Counted from the first letter of the stretch, positions 18,189 to 26,048 are shown. The stretch: 64,000 bases of DNA from DASVCS01 sp036381495 (GCA_036381495.1 DASVCS010000081.1:1-64000), one strand, 5' to 3'. The notes: a model not told the origin generated them from the sequence alone. Translations and numbers: made by a program.

Positions 18189-19575
18189 CTTCCTGCGGCA
18201 ACGGCAACCCGAGGATCTCCGCGGCAACCTCCCGGGCCTCCGCCAACTCTTCCTCGGTCGGCCCCGCGGCCGGCGCCGCCTCGGCCGCCGACTCCTCGAC
18301 CGTCAACTCGTCGATCACCTTCAGGATCGCATCCGCGTCATCCGGCCCGATACCGCCTACGCGGAGCAGGTCCTCACGCTCGAGGTCGATGATGTCCAGG
18401 AACGTGTTGTACCCCGCAGCCTCGAGCGCGGCGATCGTCGCCGGCGGAAGCGCCAGCTCGGCGAGCGGGAAGTCCGCGACCTCGTACTCCTGCTCGCCGC
18501 CGCCGAAGAGCGCCTCGTCCGCGCCCCTCTCGAGCCACTCGCGGCTCCCGTACAGGTCGATCTGCCAGCCGATCAACTGGCTCGCCAGACGCACGTTCTG
18601 TCCGTTGCGGCCGATCGCCAGCGAGAGCTGATCCTCGTCCACGATCGCCGTGATCACCCGCCGCGACGAATCACTGATCACCTTGGCCACCTTCGCCGGC
18701 GCCAGCGCCCGCCGCGCGTAGATCTCCGGATCCGGATGCCACGGCACGATGTCGATCCGCTCGCCGCCGAGCTCGCTCACCACCGCCTGCACCCGCGAGC
18801 CCTTGAGCCCCACGCAGGCGCCGACCGGGTCGATCGACTCGTCGCGCGAGGAGACCGCCAGCTTCGTGCGGCCGCCCACCTCCCGGGCGATCCCCTTGAT
18901 CTCGACGATCCCCTGATAGATCTCCGGGACCTCGAGCTTGAACAGCGCCGCCACGAACTGCGGATCCGCCCGCGACAGGATCAGCCGCGGCCCCTTCGAC
19001 GTCTCCTCGACCCGCTTCAACACCGCGCGGATCGGCTCGCCCTGCCGGAACCGCTCCCGCGGATTCTGATCCTTCCACGGAATGATCGCGTCCGCATCAC
19101 GGTTCTTGTTCAGCATCACCACGAGCTTGCCCCGCTCGACCTGCTGCACCTCTCCGCTCAGCAGGTCGCCGATCTTGCCCGCGTACTCATCGCGAATCCG
19201 ATTGCGCTCGCCTTCCCGGACCCGCTGGATGATTCGCTGCTTCGCGGCCATGACCGCGTTGCGGCCGAATTCCGCGAACTCGACCGGGATCTCGAGGATG
19301 TCGCCGGGCTCGAACTCCGGATCATCCCACTGCGCCTCTTCCAGCGAGATCTGACGCGCCGGATCCTCGACCTCCGCGACGACCTCCTTCAGCACGGTGA
19401 TCTGGATCCCGGCATCCTCGTCGATCTGGATCTCCGCCTCCACCGTGGGTCCGAAACGCCTCGCCAGCGCCGCCATGATCCCGTCACGGATCAGGTCGTG
19501 CAGATCCTCCCGCGACAGGTTCTTGTTCGCGATCATGTCACGGAACGCCGACAGCACCTGAGTCGTATTCGCCAT
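18157..19575 (-). CDS. nusA: Transcription termination/antitermination factor NusA
   Basis: NusA binds RNA polymerase and modulates pausing, termination and antitermination. In 472 residues the order is the N-terminal polymerase-binding domain (to about 125), S1 (about 135-200, GEVQQVERGKLVV), tandem KH domains (about 230-345, with VGACVGLKGSRVQ and IGRNGQNVRLA), and a C-terminal helix-hairpin-helix region ending in an acidic tail. The C-terminal region suggests one acidic repeat. It lies 51 bases after rimP. Confidence 0.97.
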   Translation of the reverse strand: MANTTQVLSAFRDMIANKNLSREDLHDLIRDGIMAALARRFGPTVEAEIQIDEDAGIQITVLKEVVAEVEDPARQISLEEAQWDDPEFEPGDILEIPVEFAEFGRNAVMAAKQRIIQRVREGERNRIRDEYAGKIGDLLSGEVQQVERGKLVVMLNKNRDADAIIPWKDQNPRERFRQGEPIRAVLKRVEETSKGPRLILSRADPQFVAALFKLEVPEIYQGIVEIKGIAREVGGRTKLAVSSRDESIDPVGACVGLKGSRVQAVVSELGGERIDIVPWHPDPEIYARRALAPAKVAKVISDSSRRVITAIVDEDQLSLAIGRNGQNVRLASQLIGWQIDLYGSREWLERGADEALFGGGEQEYEVADFPLAELALPPATIAALEAAGYNTFLDIIDLEREDLLRVGGIGPDDADAILKVIDELTVEESAAEAAPAAGPTEEELAEAREVAAEILGLPLPQEDGAGEEERSA

Positions 19576-19626
19576 AGCCCTTCCTGCTCGATCCGTCCAC
19601 TCCGCCGGACCTCGGACCGCGCGGTC

Positions 19627-20112
19627 CTACTCCCAGCGGTAGACCAGATGCGCCCGCGCGACTTCCGCACGCGGAACGTCCACTACTTCACCGTCCGTCA
19701 GGCGAAGCCGAATGCGCTCTTCACCCGCCTCGACCACCAGGCCGAGCAACTCGCCCTCCAGCCGCCGCCCGCGCCCGGCCAGGGGGCCGGCGCCCTTGAG
19801 GACGACCTCGCTTCCGGCGAACCGCTCGAAGTCGCGCGCCCGCACCAGCGGCCGCTCGACTCCCGGCGACGACACTTCGAGCACATAGCGCCCGGCCAGC
19901 GCTCGCTCGCGGTCGAGGAGCGTCTCGAGCTCGCGCGAGACGCGGCTACAATCCTCGAGCGTGACTCCCCGGCCGGGACCGGAATCCGGTCGGTCGATCC
20001 GCACGCGCAGAATCGGCCGCGACCGGCTTCCCGTCCGCTCGAGCTCGACGAACTCGAAGCCCAGGGCCTCGACACGCGCCTCGATCCGGCTCTCGAGAGG
20101 CTCCCCGGTCAT
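19627..20112 (-). CDS. rimP: Ribosome maturation factor RimP
   Basis: RimP assists 30S assembly. The 161-residue product has the family pattern: ALGFEFVELE, RVRIDRPDSGPGRGVTLEDC, VSSPGVERPL, and a C-terminal Sm-like barrel. I use the ATG at 20112. An in-frame ATG at 20145 falls in the loop of a terminator-like hairpin and would add 11 residues. No Shine-Dalgarno is evident before 20112, which is odd for the first gene of the operon. Confidence 0.93.
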   Translation of the reverse strand: MTGEPLESRIEARVEALGFEFVELERTGSRSRPILRVRIDRPDSGPGRGVTLEDCSRVSRELETLLDRERALAGRYVLEVSSPGVERPLVRARDFERFAGSEVVLKGAGPLAGRGRRLEGELLGLVVEAGEERIRLRLTDGEVVDVPRAEVARAHLVYRWE

Positions 20113-20127
20113 GGCGTCACAATCAAT

Positions 20128-20154
20128 AAAAAAGTGGGGGTGCATCCCCCACTT
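20128..20154 (-). terminator. Intrinsic terminator in the rimP-nusA leader (candidate attenuator)
   Basis: On the minus strand a perfect 9-bp stem (20154-20146 with 20140-20132; arm AAGTGGGGG) and a 5-base loop run directly into six T residues. It ends 15 bases before the rimP start codon and lies downstream of a good promoter at 20229-20201, so it sits inside the transcript leader of the operon. A second GC-rich stem-loop (GCGGGC with GCCCGC, roughly 20160-20185) precedes it. Confidence 0.75.
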
Positions 20155-20200
20155 CTTACGCGGGCGCCACCAAGCGCTTGCCCGCCGTCCGACCGACTTC

Positions 20201-20229
20201 AATCTAACGCGGTTTCGCCGCGAGCGCAA
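20201..20229 (-). promoter_or_regulatory. Sigma-70-type promoter of the rimP-nusA-infB operon
   Basis: On the minus strand TTGCGC (20229-20224) and TAGATT (20206-20201) are separated by 17 bases. Transcription would begin near 20195, giving a leader of about 83 bases that contains the terminator hairpin. Confidence 0.6.
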
Positions 20230-20266
20230 CCCCTGTGCTCACGCCGAGATCACGGCACGACCGCCC

Positions 20267-20746
20267 TCATTCCGCCGCCGCTCGATCGGCTTCGACAATG
20301 TCCGCCGACCAACTCACCTCCACGGCGCCCCGGAGACTCCGAGCGGTAGGACACTTGTCGCCGTGTCGCGCGAGCGCCCGCTCGACGGCCTCCCGCGTCT
20401 CCGGCGGGATGCGCAGCGTGTAGTGCACCCGGATCTGCCGGAGCATCGGAATGCCGTCGACGACCTCGTTGATCCCCTCGACCGCCGCGCGGATGCCCTC
20501 GGGCGGCAGCTTCACCCCGCGCGCTTCCAGCGCGCCATTGAGCGTCCCGAGCATTCAGCCGCCCGTCGCCGCGACGATGTAATCGACCGGGAGCGGCAGG
20601 TCGGGCTGGTCGAGAAGGCGATAGTGCGTCTTGACCGGGCCGTGCACACCCATCTCGAACTCGCCGCCGACCTCGAGCCGCGCGCGCCGGTGGACGCCTC
20701 GAACCTTCTCGACGCGCGCCCTGGCGATGTAGAAGGGGTCGCTCAT
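20267..20746 (-). CDS. OsmC-family protein, candidate selenoprotein (in-frame TGA = Sec64)
   Basis: OsmC/Ohr proteins are thiol-dependent peroxide reductases. Read through a single in-frame TGA (20557-20555), the gene gives a full-length 159-residue OsmC-like protein. The TGA falls in AATGG-TGA-MLGTL, where the family has the peroxidatic cysteine at the start of the long helix. The resolving cysteine is intact at C132 (HGDKCPTA), so the predicted redox pair is Sec64/Cys132. Frame and family similarity continue without a break on both sides. The ATG at 20746 has AAAGGAG seven bases upstream and overlaps the stop of the preceding small gene (ATGA). A point-mutated pseudogene or a sequencing error is the alternative. 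OsmC-like selenoproteins have, to my recollection, been reported from metagenomes. Confidence 0.75.
20519..20535 (-). promoter_or_regulatory. Candidate bacterial SECIS hairpin after the TGA
   Basis: On the minus strand GCGCGCT and AGCGCGC form a 7-bp perfect stem closing a GGA loop. The loop begins 26 bases after the TGA. This agrees with the known bacterial SECIS pattern: a hairpin just downstream of UGA, an apical loop about 16-37 bases away, and a G at the first or second loop position. GC-rich DNA forms such stems by chance, so the position matters more than the stem itself. Confidence 0.55.
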
Positions 20747-20955
20747 GGTGTGGCTCCTTTCCGTTCTCGATTCCCGCCGGCTCGATCCTCGTAGCCGTCG
20801 CATTCCCGTACGGGCAGCGGCGGGTACCGCGGATACGCCGGATTGCTGCGCGAGAGGCCGCAGAGATGGAAGCGCGAGCCGCGTCGGTTCTCGATGACGC
20901 GCGCGTGCACGCAGCGGCCGCAGAGGCCCGGATCGGGCACCGGCCTATCGGGCAT
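20743..20955 (-). CDS. Small four-cysteine protein coupled to the OsmC-like gene
   Basis: This is a 70-residue soluble protein with cysteines in the order CxxC (LCGRCVHARV), one in FHLCGLSR and one in RECDGYE, a pattern that suits binding one zinc ion or a redox role. The central PAYPRYPPLPV stretch resembles a family of short conserved bacterial proteins that I recognise but cannot name. It overlaps the pgeF end by 11 bases and its stop overlaps the next ATG, so the three genes are probably translated together. An ATG at 20973 is an alternative start. Confidence 0.75.
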   Translation of the reverse strand: MPDRPVPDPGLCGRCVHARVIENRRGSRFHLCGLSRSNPAYPRYPPLPVRECDGYEDRAGGNRERKGATP

Positions 20956-21766
20956 CGCCCTCGGCGCGGCCATCGTCTCGGGACTTTCCCTGCTCCCGGA
21001 TCCCCAGGATGCCGACCTGTCGCTCGGCCGAACCGCCGCGGTGCGAGAAGAAGGCTGATCCGTCGCACCGCGTACAGAGGCTGGACACCGTGATCCGCTC
21101 GAGCGCGACACCGGCGGCGGCCGCTCGCGCGGCCGCGACCGCGCGCAGATCGATCGGCCGGCGCTCCGGCGGGGCATCGAGCCCGAGCGCCGCGAAGACC
21201 TCCGGACCGACCTCGTAGCACTCGCCGCAGATCGCCGGGCCCAGGTGCAGGTAGAGGGACTGCGGCTCCGAGCCCGCCAGCGCGCCGAGCACCGTGATCC
21301 CCGCCTCGACGACGCCCGCCGCCACGCCGCGCCACCCGCCGTGGACCAGCGCAATGGCGCGTCGTTCGGGATCGACGATGGACACCGGGATGCAATCCGC
21401 GACCGAGATCGTCAGGAGCGTTCCCGCAGTCCGTGTGGCGTGGCCGTCGTGCGCCTCCCCGATGAACAGGCCGGGCGGCCCGGGCGGGTGGACGAGGATG
21501 TCGGCCCCGTGGACCTGCGGCGCATGCACGGCCCGGGGCAGGCCACTCGCCTCGCGCAACCGCCTCCAACGCGCGAGGACGGCGCCCGACGGCTCCGCGC
21601 CGAAGAGGCGGAGATCGAACGGGGCGTCGCGATCACCGCGCCCCGTCGTACCCTGCACCAGCCACGGGAAACGCTCGCTCCACTCCGGATGGACGTAGAG
21701 CGGAACCGCGCCCGGGAGCCGGACCTCCCGTACGGCGCGCGGCGCGCCGCCGCTACTCCCCCTCAA
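20945..21766 (-). CDS. pgeF: PgeF/YfiH-family multicopper-like protein (peptidoglycan editing factor)
   Basis: The family (also called polyphenol oxidase or laccase-domain protein) is credited with removing mis-incorporated L-Ser from peptidoglycan precursors and with purine nucleoside phosphorylase activity. In 273 residues the metal-site motifs are intact: QVHGADI, SVADCIPVSI, VHGGWRGVAAG, AICGECYEVGPEV and LCTRCDGSAFFSHR. The only in-frame start is a TTG at 21766, overlapping the upstream gene by 14 bases, so the exact N-terminus is uncertain. It lies two genes downstream of murA, consistent with a cell-wall role. Confidence 0.88.
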   Translation of the reverse strand: MRGSSGGAPRAVREVRLPGAVPLYVHPEWSERFPWLVQGTTGRGDRDAPFDLRLFGAEPSGAVLARWRRLREASGLPRAVHAPQVHGADILVHPPGPPGLFIGEAHDGHATRTAGTLLTISVADCIPVSIVDPERRAIALVHGGWRGVAAGVVEAGITVLGALAGSEPQSLYLHLGPAICGECYEVGPEVFAALGLDAPPERRPIDLRAVAAARAAAAGVALERITVSSLCTRCDGSAFFSHRGGSAERQVGILGIREQGKSRDDGRAEGDAR

Positions 21767-22082
21767 TGGGGATCGCCGTGTCCGGACCCTGGCCTTCGAG
21801 CTCCGCGACGCGGCGACGCAGGTCGGCGACTTCGTTGCGCAGTCGCTCGAACTCGCGCCGCGGCACGAAGTCCAGCCGCTCGCGCGCCTCCTCGACCGCC
21901 TGCTGCGCGCGCTGCATGGTCGAGCGAACGGCCTCGCGCGCCCGCTCGGGCGAGAAGTCGCCGCGCTGACGCATGTCGTCGATCGTCTCCTCGATCGCCT
22001 CCTTGAAGGCGGTCAGAATGCCCGTCGTCGCGCGGATCCACTCGCGCGTCGCCTCGCGGGCCCGCTCCCGATCGTCCGTCAT
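21753..22082 (-). CDS. Coiled-coil protein with a BMFP/UbiK-like C-terminus
   Basis: This 109-residue protein is almost wholly helical and charged, with no signal or membrane segment. The end, VPRREFERLRNEVADLRRRV, has heptad spacing and resembles the C-terminal trimeric coiled-coil of BMFP/UbiK-family proteins. The middle resembles phasin-like sequences, so the family is not certain. The ATG at 22082 has a good GGAGG. It starts 13 bases after the murA stop. Confidence 0.8.
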   Translation of the reverse strand: MTDDRERAREATREWIRATTGILTAFKEAIEETIDDMRQRGDFSPERAREAVRSTMQRAQQAVEEARERLDFVPRREFERLRNEVADLRRRVAELEGQGPDTAIPIEGE

Positions 22083-22095
22083 GATACCTCCTTGC

Positions 22096-23385
22096 TCAGG
22101 GGTCGCGCGAGTCGTAGCGCGTGATCCGTGCACCCAGCGCGCGGAGTCTTTCGTCGATGCGCTCGTATCCTCGCTCGATCTGTCCGATGTTGAAGAGAAG
22201 ACTCTCACCTTCGGCACCGAGCGCCGCGATCAGCAACGCCATCCCCGCCCGGATGTCGGGGCTCTCGACGACGCCCGCGTGGAGCCGCGACGGCCCGACC
22301 ACCACGGCGCGGTGCGGGTCGCAGAGCACGATCCGGGCGCCCATCCCGATGATCTTGTCGGCGAAGAACATCCGTGACTCGAACATCTTCTCGTGGATCA
22401 GGACCGTTCCGTGACACTGCGTCGCGACCACGAGCGCGATCGACGTGAGGTCGGCCGGGAACGCCGGCCAGGGGCCGTCGTCGATCTTCGGGATGTGTCC
22501 ACCGAGATCGGTCCGGACCTCGCGGTCCTGCTCCGCCGGGACGTGCACGGAATTGCCGCGAATCTCGCAGCGGATCCCGAGCCGCTCGAACGCGAGGAGC
22601 GTCGAGTCCAGGTGTTCGACGGCCGCATCCTCGATGGTGATCTCGCCGCGCGTCACGGCCGCCAGTCCGATGAACGAGCCGACCTCGATGTGGTCGCACC
22701 CGATGCGGAACTCGCCGCCGTGCAGGCGCTCGACGCCTTCGATCTCGAGTACGTGCGTGCCGATCCCGGAGATTCGCGCACCCAGCGTGTTCAACATTCG
22801 GCAGAGGTCCTGGACGTGTGGCTCGGCCGCGGCGTTGCGCAGGCGCGTTGTGCCGCGTGCGAGCACCGCCGCCATGATGGCGTTCTCGGTGGCCGTCACG
22901 CTGGGCTCGTCCAGGAAGACGTCGGCGCCGCAGAGCCCGTCGGTCTCGATGTGGTAGCCGCCGGCGGATTCGACACGCGCGCCCAGGCGTGAAAGCGCGA
23001 GGAAATGCGTGTCGACGCGGCGTCGGCCGATCACGTCGCCGCCGGGGGGCGGCAACATCATGCGCCCGACGCGCGCGAGCATCGGCCCGGCCAGGAGAAT
23101 GGATGCGCGGATACGCGCGGCCAGTTCGGATTCCAGCTCGGATGCGCTCACCTCACGGGCGTGGACCCGCAGCCGGTTCGGCCCGAGCCACTCGCTCTCG
23201 ATCCCGAGGCGGCCGAGCAGCTCGAGGAGCGTACGCACATCACGGATGTCCGGAATGTTGTCCAGCACGACCGGCTCATCCGTCAGCAGCGTGGCCGCCA
23301 GCACGGGCAGCGCGGCGTTCTTGTTACCCGCCGGACGGATGGTGCCGTTCAGCGGATAACCGCCTTCGACGATGAATTTCGGCAT
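22096..23385 (-). CDS. murA: UDP-N-acetylglucosamine 1-carboxyvinyltransferase, Asp-type active site
   Basis: MurA transfers enolpyruvate from PEP to UDP-GlcNAc, the first step of peptidoglycan synthesis. The 429-residue product has the GNKNAALPVLAATLL motif, SILLAGPMLARVG and the repeated inside-out barrel pattern. At the loop position that carries the fosfomycin-reactive cysteine (PGGCxIG in most MurA proteins) the sequence reads PPGGDVIG, with Asp117. The ATG at 23385 has GGGAG eight bases upstream; an in-frame GTG at 23394 lacks room for a ribosome site. A promoter lies about 70 bases upstream. Confidence 0.96.
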   Translation of the reverse strand: MPKFIVEGGYPLNGTIRPAGNKNAALPVLAATLLTDEPVVLDNIPDIRDVRTLLELLGRLGIESEWLGPNRLRVHAREVSASELESELAARIRASILLAGPMLARVGRMMLPPPGGDVIGRRRVDTHFLALSRLGARVESAGGYHIETDGLCGADVFLDEPSVTATENAIMAAVLARGTTRLRNAAAEPHVQDLCRMLNTLGARISGIGTHVLEIEGVERLHGGEFRIGCDHIEVGSFIGLAAVTRGEITIEDAAVEHLDSTLLAFERLGIRCEIRGNSVHVPAEQDREVRTDLGGHIPKIDDGPWPAFPADLTSIALVVATQCHGTVLIHEKMFESRMFFADKIIGMGARIVLCDPHRAVVVGPSRLHAGVVESPDIRAGMALLIAALGAEGESLLFNIGQIERGYERIDERLRALGARITRYDSRDP

Positions 23386-23453
23386 GACCTGCACTCCCTA
23401 CCGCCGCGGCGCACGGGAACCCCGCCGGCCCCGCTACGCCGCGCCCTGCGTGG

Positions 23454-23483
23454 AACATACCCGCCACGGCGCAGCCGCGTCAA
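23454..23483 (-). promoter_or_regulatory. Sigma-70-type promoter of murA
   Basis: On the minus strand TTGACG (23483-23478) and TATGTT (23459-23454) are separated by 18 bases. It lies in the 99-base spacer between the debranching-enzyme gene and murA and would drive murA, the coiled-coil gene, pgeF, the four-cysteine gene and the OsmC-like gene. Confidence 0.6.
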
Positions 23484-23493
23484 TTCGACGGCG

Positions 23494-25704
23494 TCAGAGG
23501 ATGTCGATCCGCACCTGCAACGGGTCCCCTTCCACGCCGAGCACGTTGACCATCGTACGTTCGCCGTACCGGTTGAACTGGAGCGTGACACGGCTGCCGC
23601 CGACGCCGAGGCGGACGAGATCGAGGAACCGTAACCGGTTCGGGAGGTGCGGCTGGACCAGGCGCAGCATCCGGCCGCGTGCATCGGCCTCGATGCCGAG
23701 CACGCCCTGGAGCATGAGAAAGATCGCGCCGGCGGCCCACGCCTGGGGCGAGCAGGAGACGGGGTAGGCGACGGGCGCATCGGTCTCGCCGCGCCAGATG
23801 CCGCAGAACAGCTCCGGGAGCCGGTGGTAGCGGAAGTGGAGCGCGGCTTCGAAGAGCGCTTCCAGGATCGTCGCGGCCTCGCGCCGCAGGCCGGATCGCG
23901 CGAGGCCGAGCGCGATGATGGCGTTGTCGTGCGGCCAGATCGTGCCATTGTGATAAGAGAGCGGGTTGTAGACCGCCTGATGCCGCGCGAGGGTCCGGAT
24001 CCCCCATCCGGAGAACATCTCGTCGCCGAGCAGGACCTCGGCCAGACGCCGCGCGCGGTCGGGCGTAGGCACGCCCGACCAGAGCAGATGCCCGGCGTTG
24101 GACGTGATCGTCGGGACACGCCGCTTCTGTCCGTCCAACGCGAGGGCGTAATAGCCGCGATCCTCCATCCAGAAGGCGTCGTTGATCCGTTGGCGCAGCG
24201 CGGCGGCGTCGGCGCGGAGGCGCGCCGCGCGCTCGAAGTCGCCCAGCGCATCGAAGACCTCCGCCATCTGGCTCTTGGCGTCGTAGACATAACCCTGGAC
24301 CTCGACGAGAGCGATCGGCGGCTCGGGGATCGTCCCATCGGGGTAGCTGACGCCGTCGCCCGAATCCTTCCACCCCTGGTTGAAGAGCCCGCTGGGCGAG
24401 CGGGCGGCGTACTCGACGAAGCCGTCTCCATCGCGGTCGCCGAATCCGTCGATCCACTGGAGCGCCCGTTCGGCGTGCGGCAGGAGTTCGCGCGCGAGCG
24501 CGATGTCACCGGTCCAGCGGAGCGTCTCTCCGAGGAGGATCAGGAAGAGCGGGGTCGCATCCACGCTGCCGTAGTAGGGGATGTGGGGGACCTCATCGCA
24601 CGCGGCCATCTCGCCGCGCCGCAGCTCGTGCATGATCTTCCCGGGTTCCTCCTCGGTCCAGTCGTCCACCTCCTCGCCCTGGTAGTGGGCGAGGAATTGC
24701 AGGGTGTGCCGGGCGATGTCCGGGTTCACCATGAGCGTCTGAAGGCTCGTCAGGATCGAATCGCGACCGAACGGCGCGGTGAACCAGGGGATCCCGGCCG
24801 AGATCGTCGTCCGCTCCCGGTGCGTGATGCGCAGCGCGCGCAGGTCGGTAATGGACTGGCGCAGCGCCGCGTCGAAGAAATCGTCGTCCGTCTGTACGCT
24901 AGTCGCCTGACGGTGCCACTCATCGTACGCCGCCCGGGTGCGACCGAAGCGCTCGCCGAACGGCCGATCGAGCGGCGGAACCCGGCCTTCATCCAGGATC
25001 GGGACGACCAGGACCTCGAGCTCGACCGCATCCTTCGGTTCGAGTCGGAAGTTCCAGCGGGCGCGCCCGCTTTCGAGGAGGGCCGGCGCAATGGAGAAAC
25101 GGAACACCGTCCGGCGCAGCCGGCCGTCGAGACCCCGATACGCCCAGACGACCTCCCGCTCCGACATCAGCGGCTGGTAGTACTGGCCTCTCTCGGCCCG
25201 ACGCGCGCCGCGTACCTCGAAGATGTCGGCGAAGTCGGCGGCGAAGCCGATCTCGACCCAGAACTCGACGGCGCGGCCCATGTAGTTGGTCAGGACCATA
25301 CGGTCGGTCATGTACTCGTCGAGGAGTTGCTCGCGGCGGATGTGCAGGAAGTTCTTCGGTTCGGTGAAGAGGCCGCCGAACTCGCGGTCCGTGACCGTCA
25401 GGTCGATCTGGGCGGCGAAGACGCGGGCGGCCTGCGAACTCAGGACGTCAGGGCGGCCGCCGGCCGTCGTGAGGTCGTAGAAGCTGAGGAACCGTGTGTC
25501 GGCGTGGAACAGGCCGAGTTCGCAGGCACCGGGAGGCGCCACGTTCCCCGATGCATCCGTCAGCAGGAAGAGCTCGCCCTCCTTCAGCACCAGCTCGGTG
25601 TTCGCCAGGGTCTGCGTCTGGCAACCGACTTCGTCATACCCCAGCAACTCCCGCGCGGCTGCGGGGGTCAGCTCGGCGGCCGTCGCTTCCGAGGCATCAG
25701 TCAA
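23494..25704 (-). CDS. Glycogen-debranching-type amylo-alpha-1,6-glucosidase
   Basis: The 736-residue protein combines an N-terminal beta-sandwich domain of the glycogen-debranching N-terminal type (about 30-250, with LFHADTRFLSFYDL) and a C-terminal alpha/alpha six-barrel glucosidase domain (about 300-700). Conserved stretches include AGIPWFTAPFGRDS, QGWKDSGDGV and NGTIWPHDNA. The start is TTG at 25704, behind a GGAGG with 5-base spacing. It would release alpha-1,6-linked glucose from branched glucans, but trehalose or related substrates are possible in this family. A remnant glycosyltransferase frame precedes it. Confidence 0.9.
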   Translation of the reverse strand: MTDASEATAAELTPAAARELLGYDEVGCQTQTLANTELVLKEGELFLLTDASGNVAPPGACELGLFHADTRFLSFYDLTTAGGRPDVLSSQAARVFAAQIDLTVTDREFGGLFTEPKNFLHIRREQLLDEYMTDRMVLTNYMGRAVEFWVEIGFAADFADIFEVRGARRAERGQYYQPLMSEREVVWAYRGLDGRLRRTVFRFSIAPALLESGRARWNFRLEPKDAVELEVLVVPILDEGRVPPLDRPFGERFGRTRAAYDEWHRQATSVQTDDDFFDAALRQSITDLRALRITHRERTTISAGIPWFTAPFGRDSILTSLQTLMVNPDIARHTLQFLAHYQGEEVDDWTEEEPGKIMHELRRGEMAACDEVPHIPYYGSVDATPLFLILLGETLRWTGDIALARELLPHAERALQWIDGFGDRDGDGFVEYAARSPSGLFNQGWKDSGDGVSYPDGTIPEPPIALVEVQGYVYDAKSQMAEVFDALGDFERAARLRADAAALRQRINDAFWMEDRGYYALALDGQKRRVPTITSNAGHLLWSGVPTPDRARRLAEVLLGDEMFSGWGIRTLARHQAVYNPLSYHNGTIWPHDNAIIALGLARSGLRREAATILEALFEAALHFRYHRLPELFCGIWRGETDAPVAYPVSCSPQAWAAGAIFLMLQGVLGIEADARGRMLRLVQPHLPNRLRFLDLVRLGVGGSRVTLQFNRYGERTMVNVLGVEGDPLQVRIDIL

Positions 25705-25834
25705 CGGATCCTCCGAGGGTCCCGGTCGTCATGGCGCGTCCGTCGTTCATGCCGTCGTGGATGAGCGGTCCCGTACCATCGTAGCTCCGGGGCGGTACCG
25801 CTACGAACGGGGTCGAGACGAGCGCGATCCTCAT
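25697..25834 (-). pseudogene. N-terminal remnant of a family-4 glycosyltransferase
   Basis: A 45-codon frame begins MRIALVSTPFVAVPPRSYDG and continues TGPLIHD. This is the standard N-terminus of GT4 glycosyltransferases (usually ...PPxxYGGTExxIHxLA...), but similarity fades after about 27 residues and a TGA at 25699 ends the frame within the start of the next gene. GT4 genes are often found next to this type of debranching enzyme. The simplest reading is that a deletion removed nearly all of a GT4 gene. A short expressed leader peptide is the alternative. Confidence 0.6.
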
Positions 25835-26048
25835 GCAGCGTGATCGGAGGGGGGAACCTATGGCCTTGTGCCGCCGTATCGCGTGGATGCCGGTGTCGCC
25901 CGCCAGCGCAAGACGTGTTCCACCGGCCGCGCGGCGGAGCCGTATCCGGCGATCCCGAGGTGGTGCGCGTGCTTGACACTCGCCGAGCGCGGCGCCTAAG
26001 ATGGTCGGCCCGGTGAGAGTGGCCGGGCAGCTTCAGCGGCAGCGGTGT
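25705..26048. other. Divergent intergenic region
   Basis: This 344-base region separates the minus-strand debranching gene from the plus-strand EIIA-like gene. It holds the GT4 remnant (25834-25705) and the plus-strand promoter at 25973-26002. In 25835-25972 I see no coding frame with family character, no repeat and no convincing minus-strand promoter. Confidence 0.6.
25973..26002 (+). promoter_or_regulatory. Sigma-70-type promoter of the EIIA/PII-like/antiporter genes
   Basis: TTGACA (25973-25978) and TAAGAT (25997-26002) are separated by 18 bases. The -10 element covers the first possible ATG of the open frame (26001), so the downstream ATG at 26049 must be the real start. Confidence 0.65.

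Noticed and set aside
20267..20803. Reading the OsmC locus as two separate genes or as a plain pseudogene
   Set aside because: Neither half alone is a folded OsmC protein, the break is a single TGA at the catalytic cysteine, and no other damage is present. A selenocysteine codon explains this better, though error remains possible.
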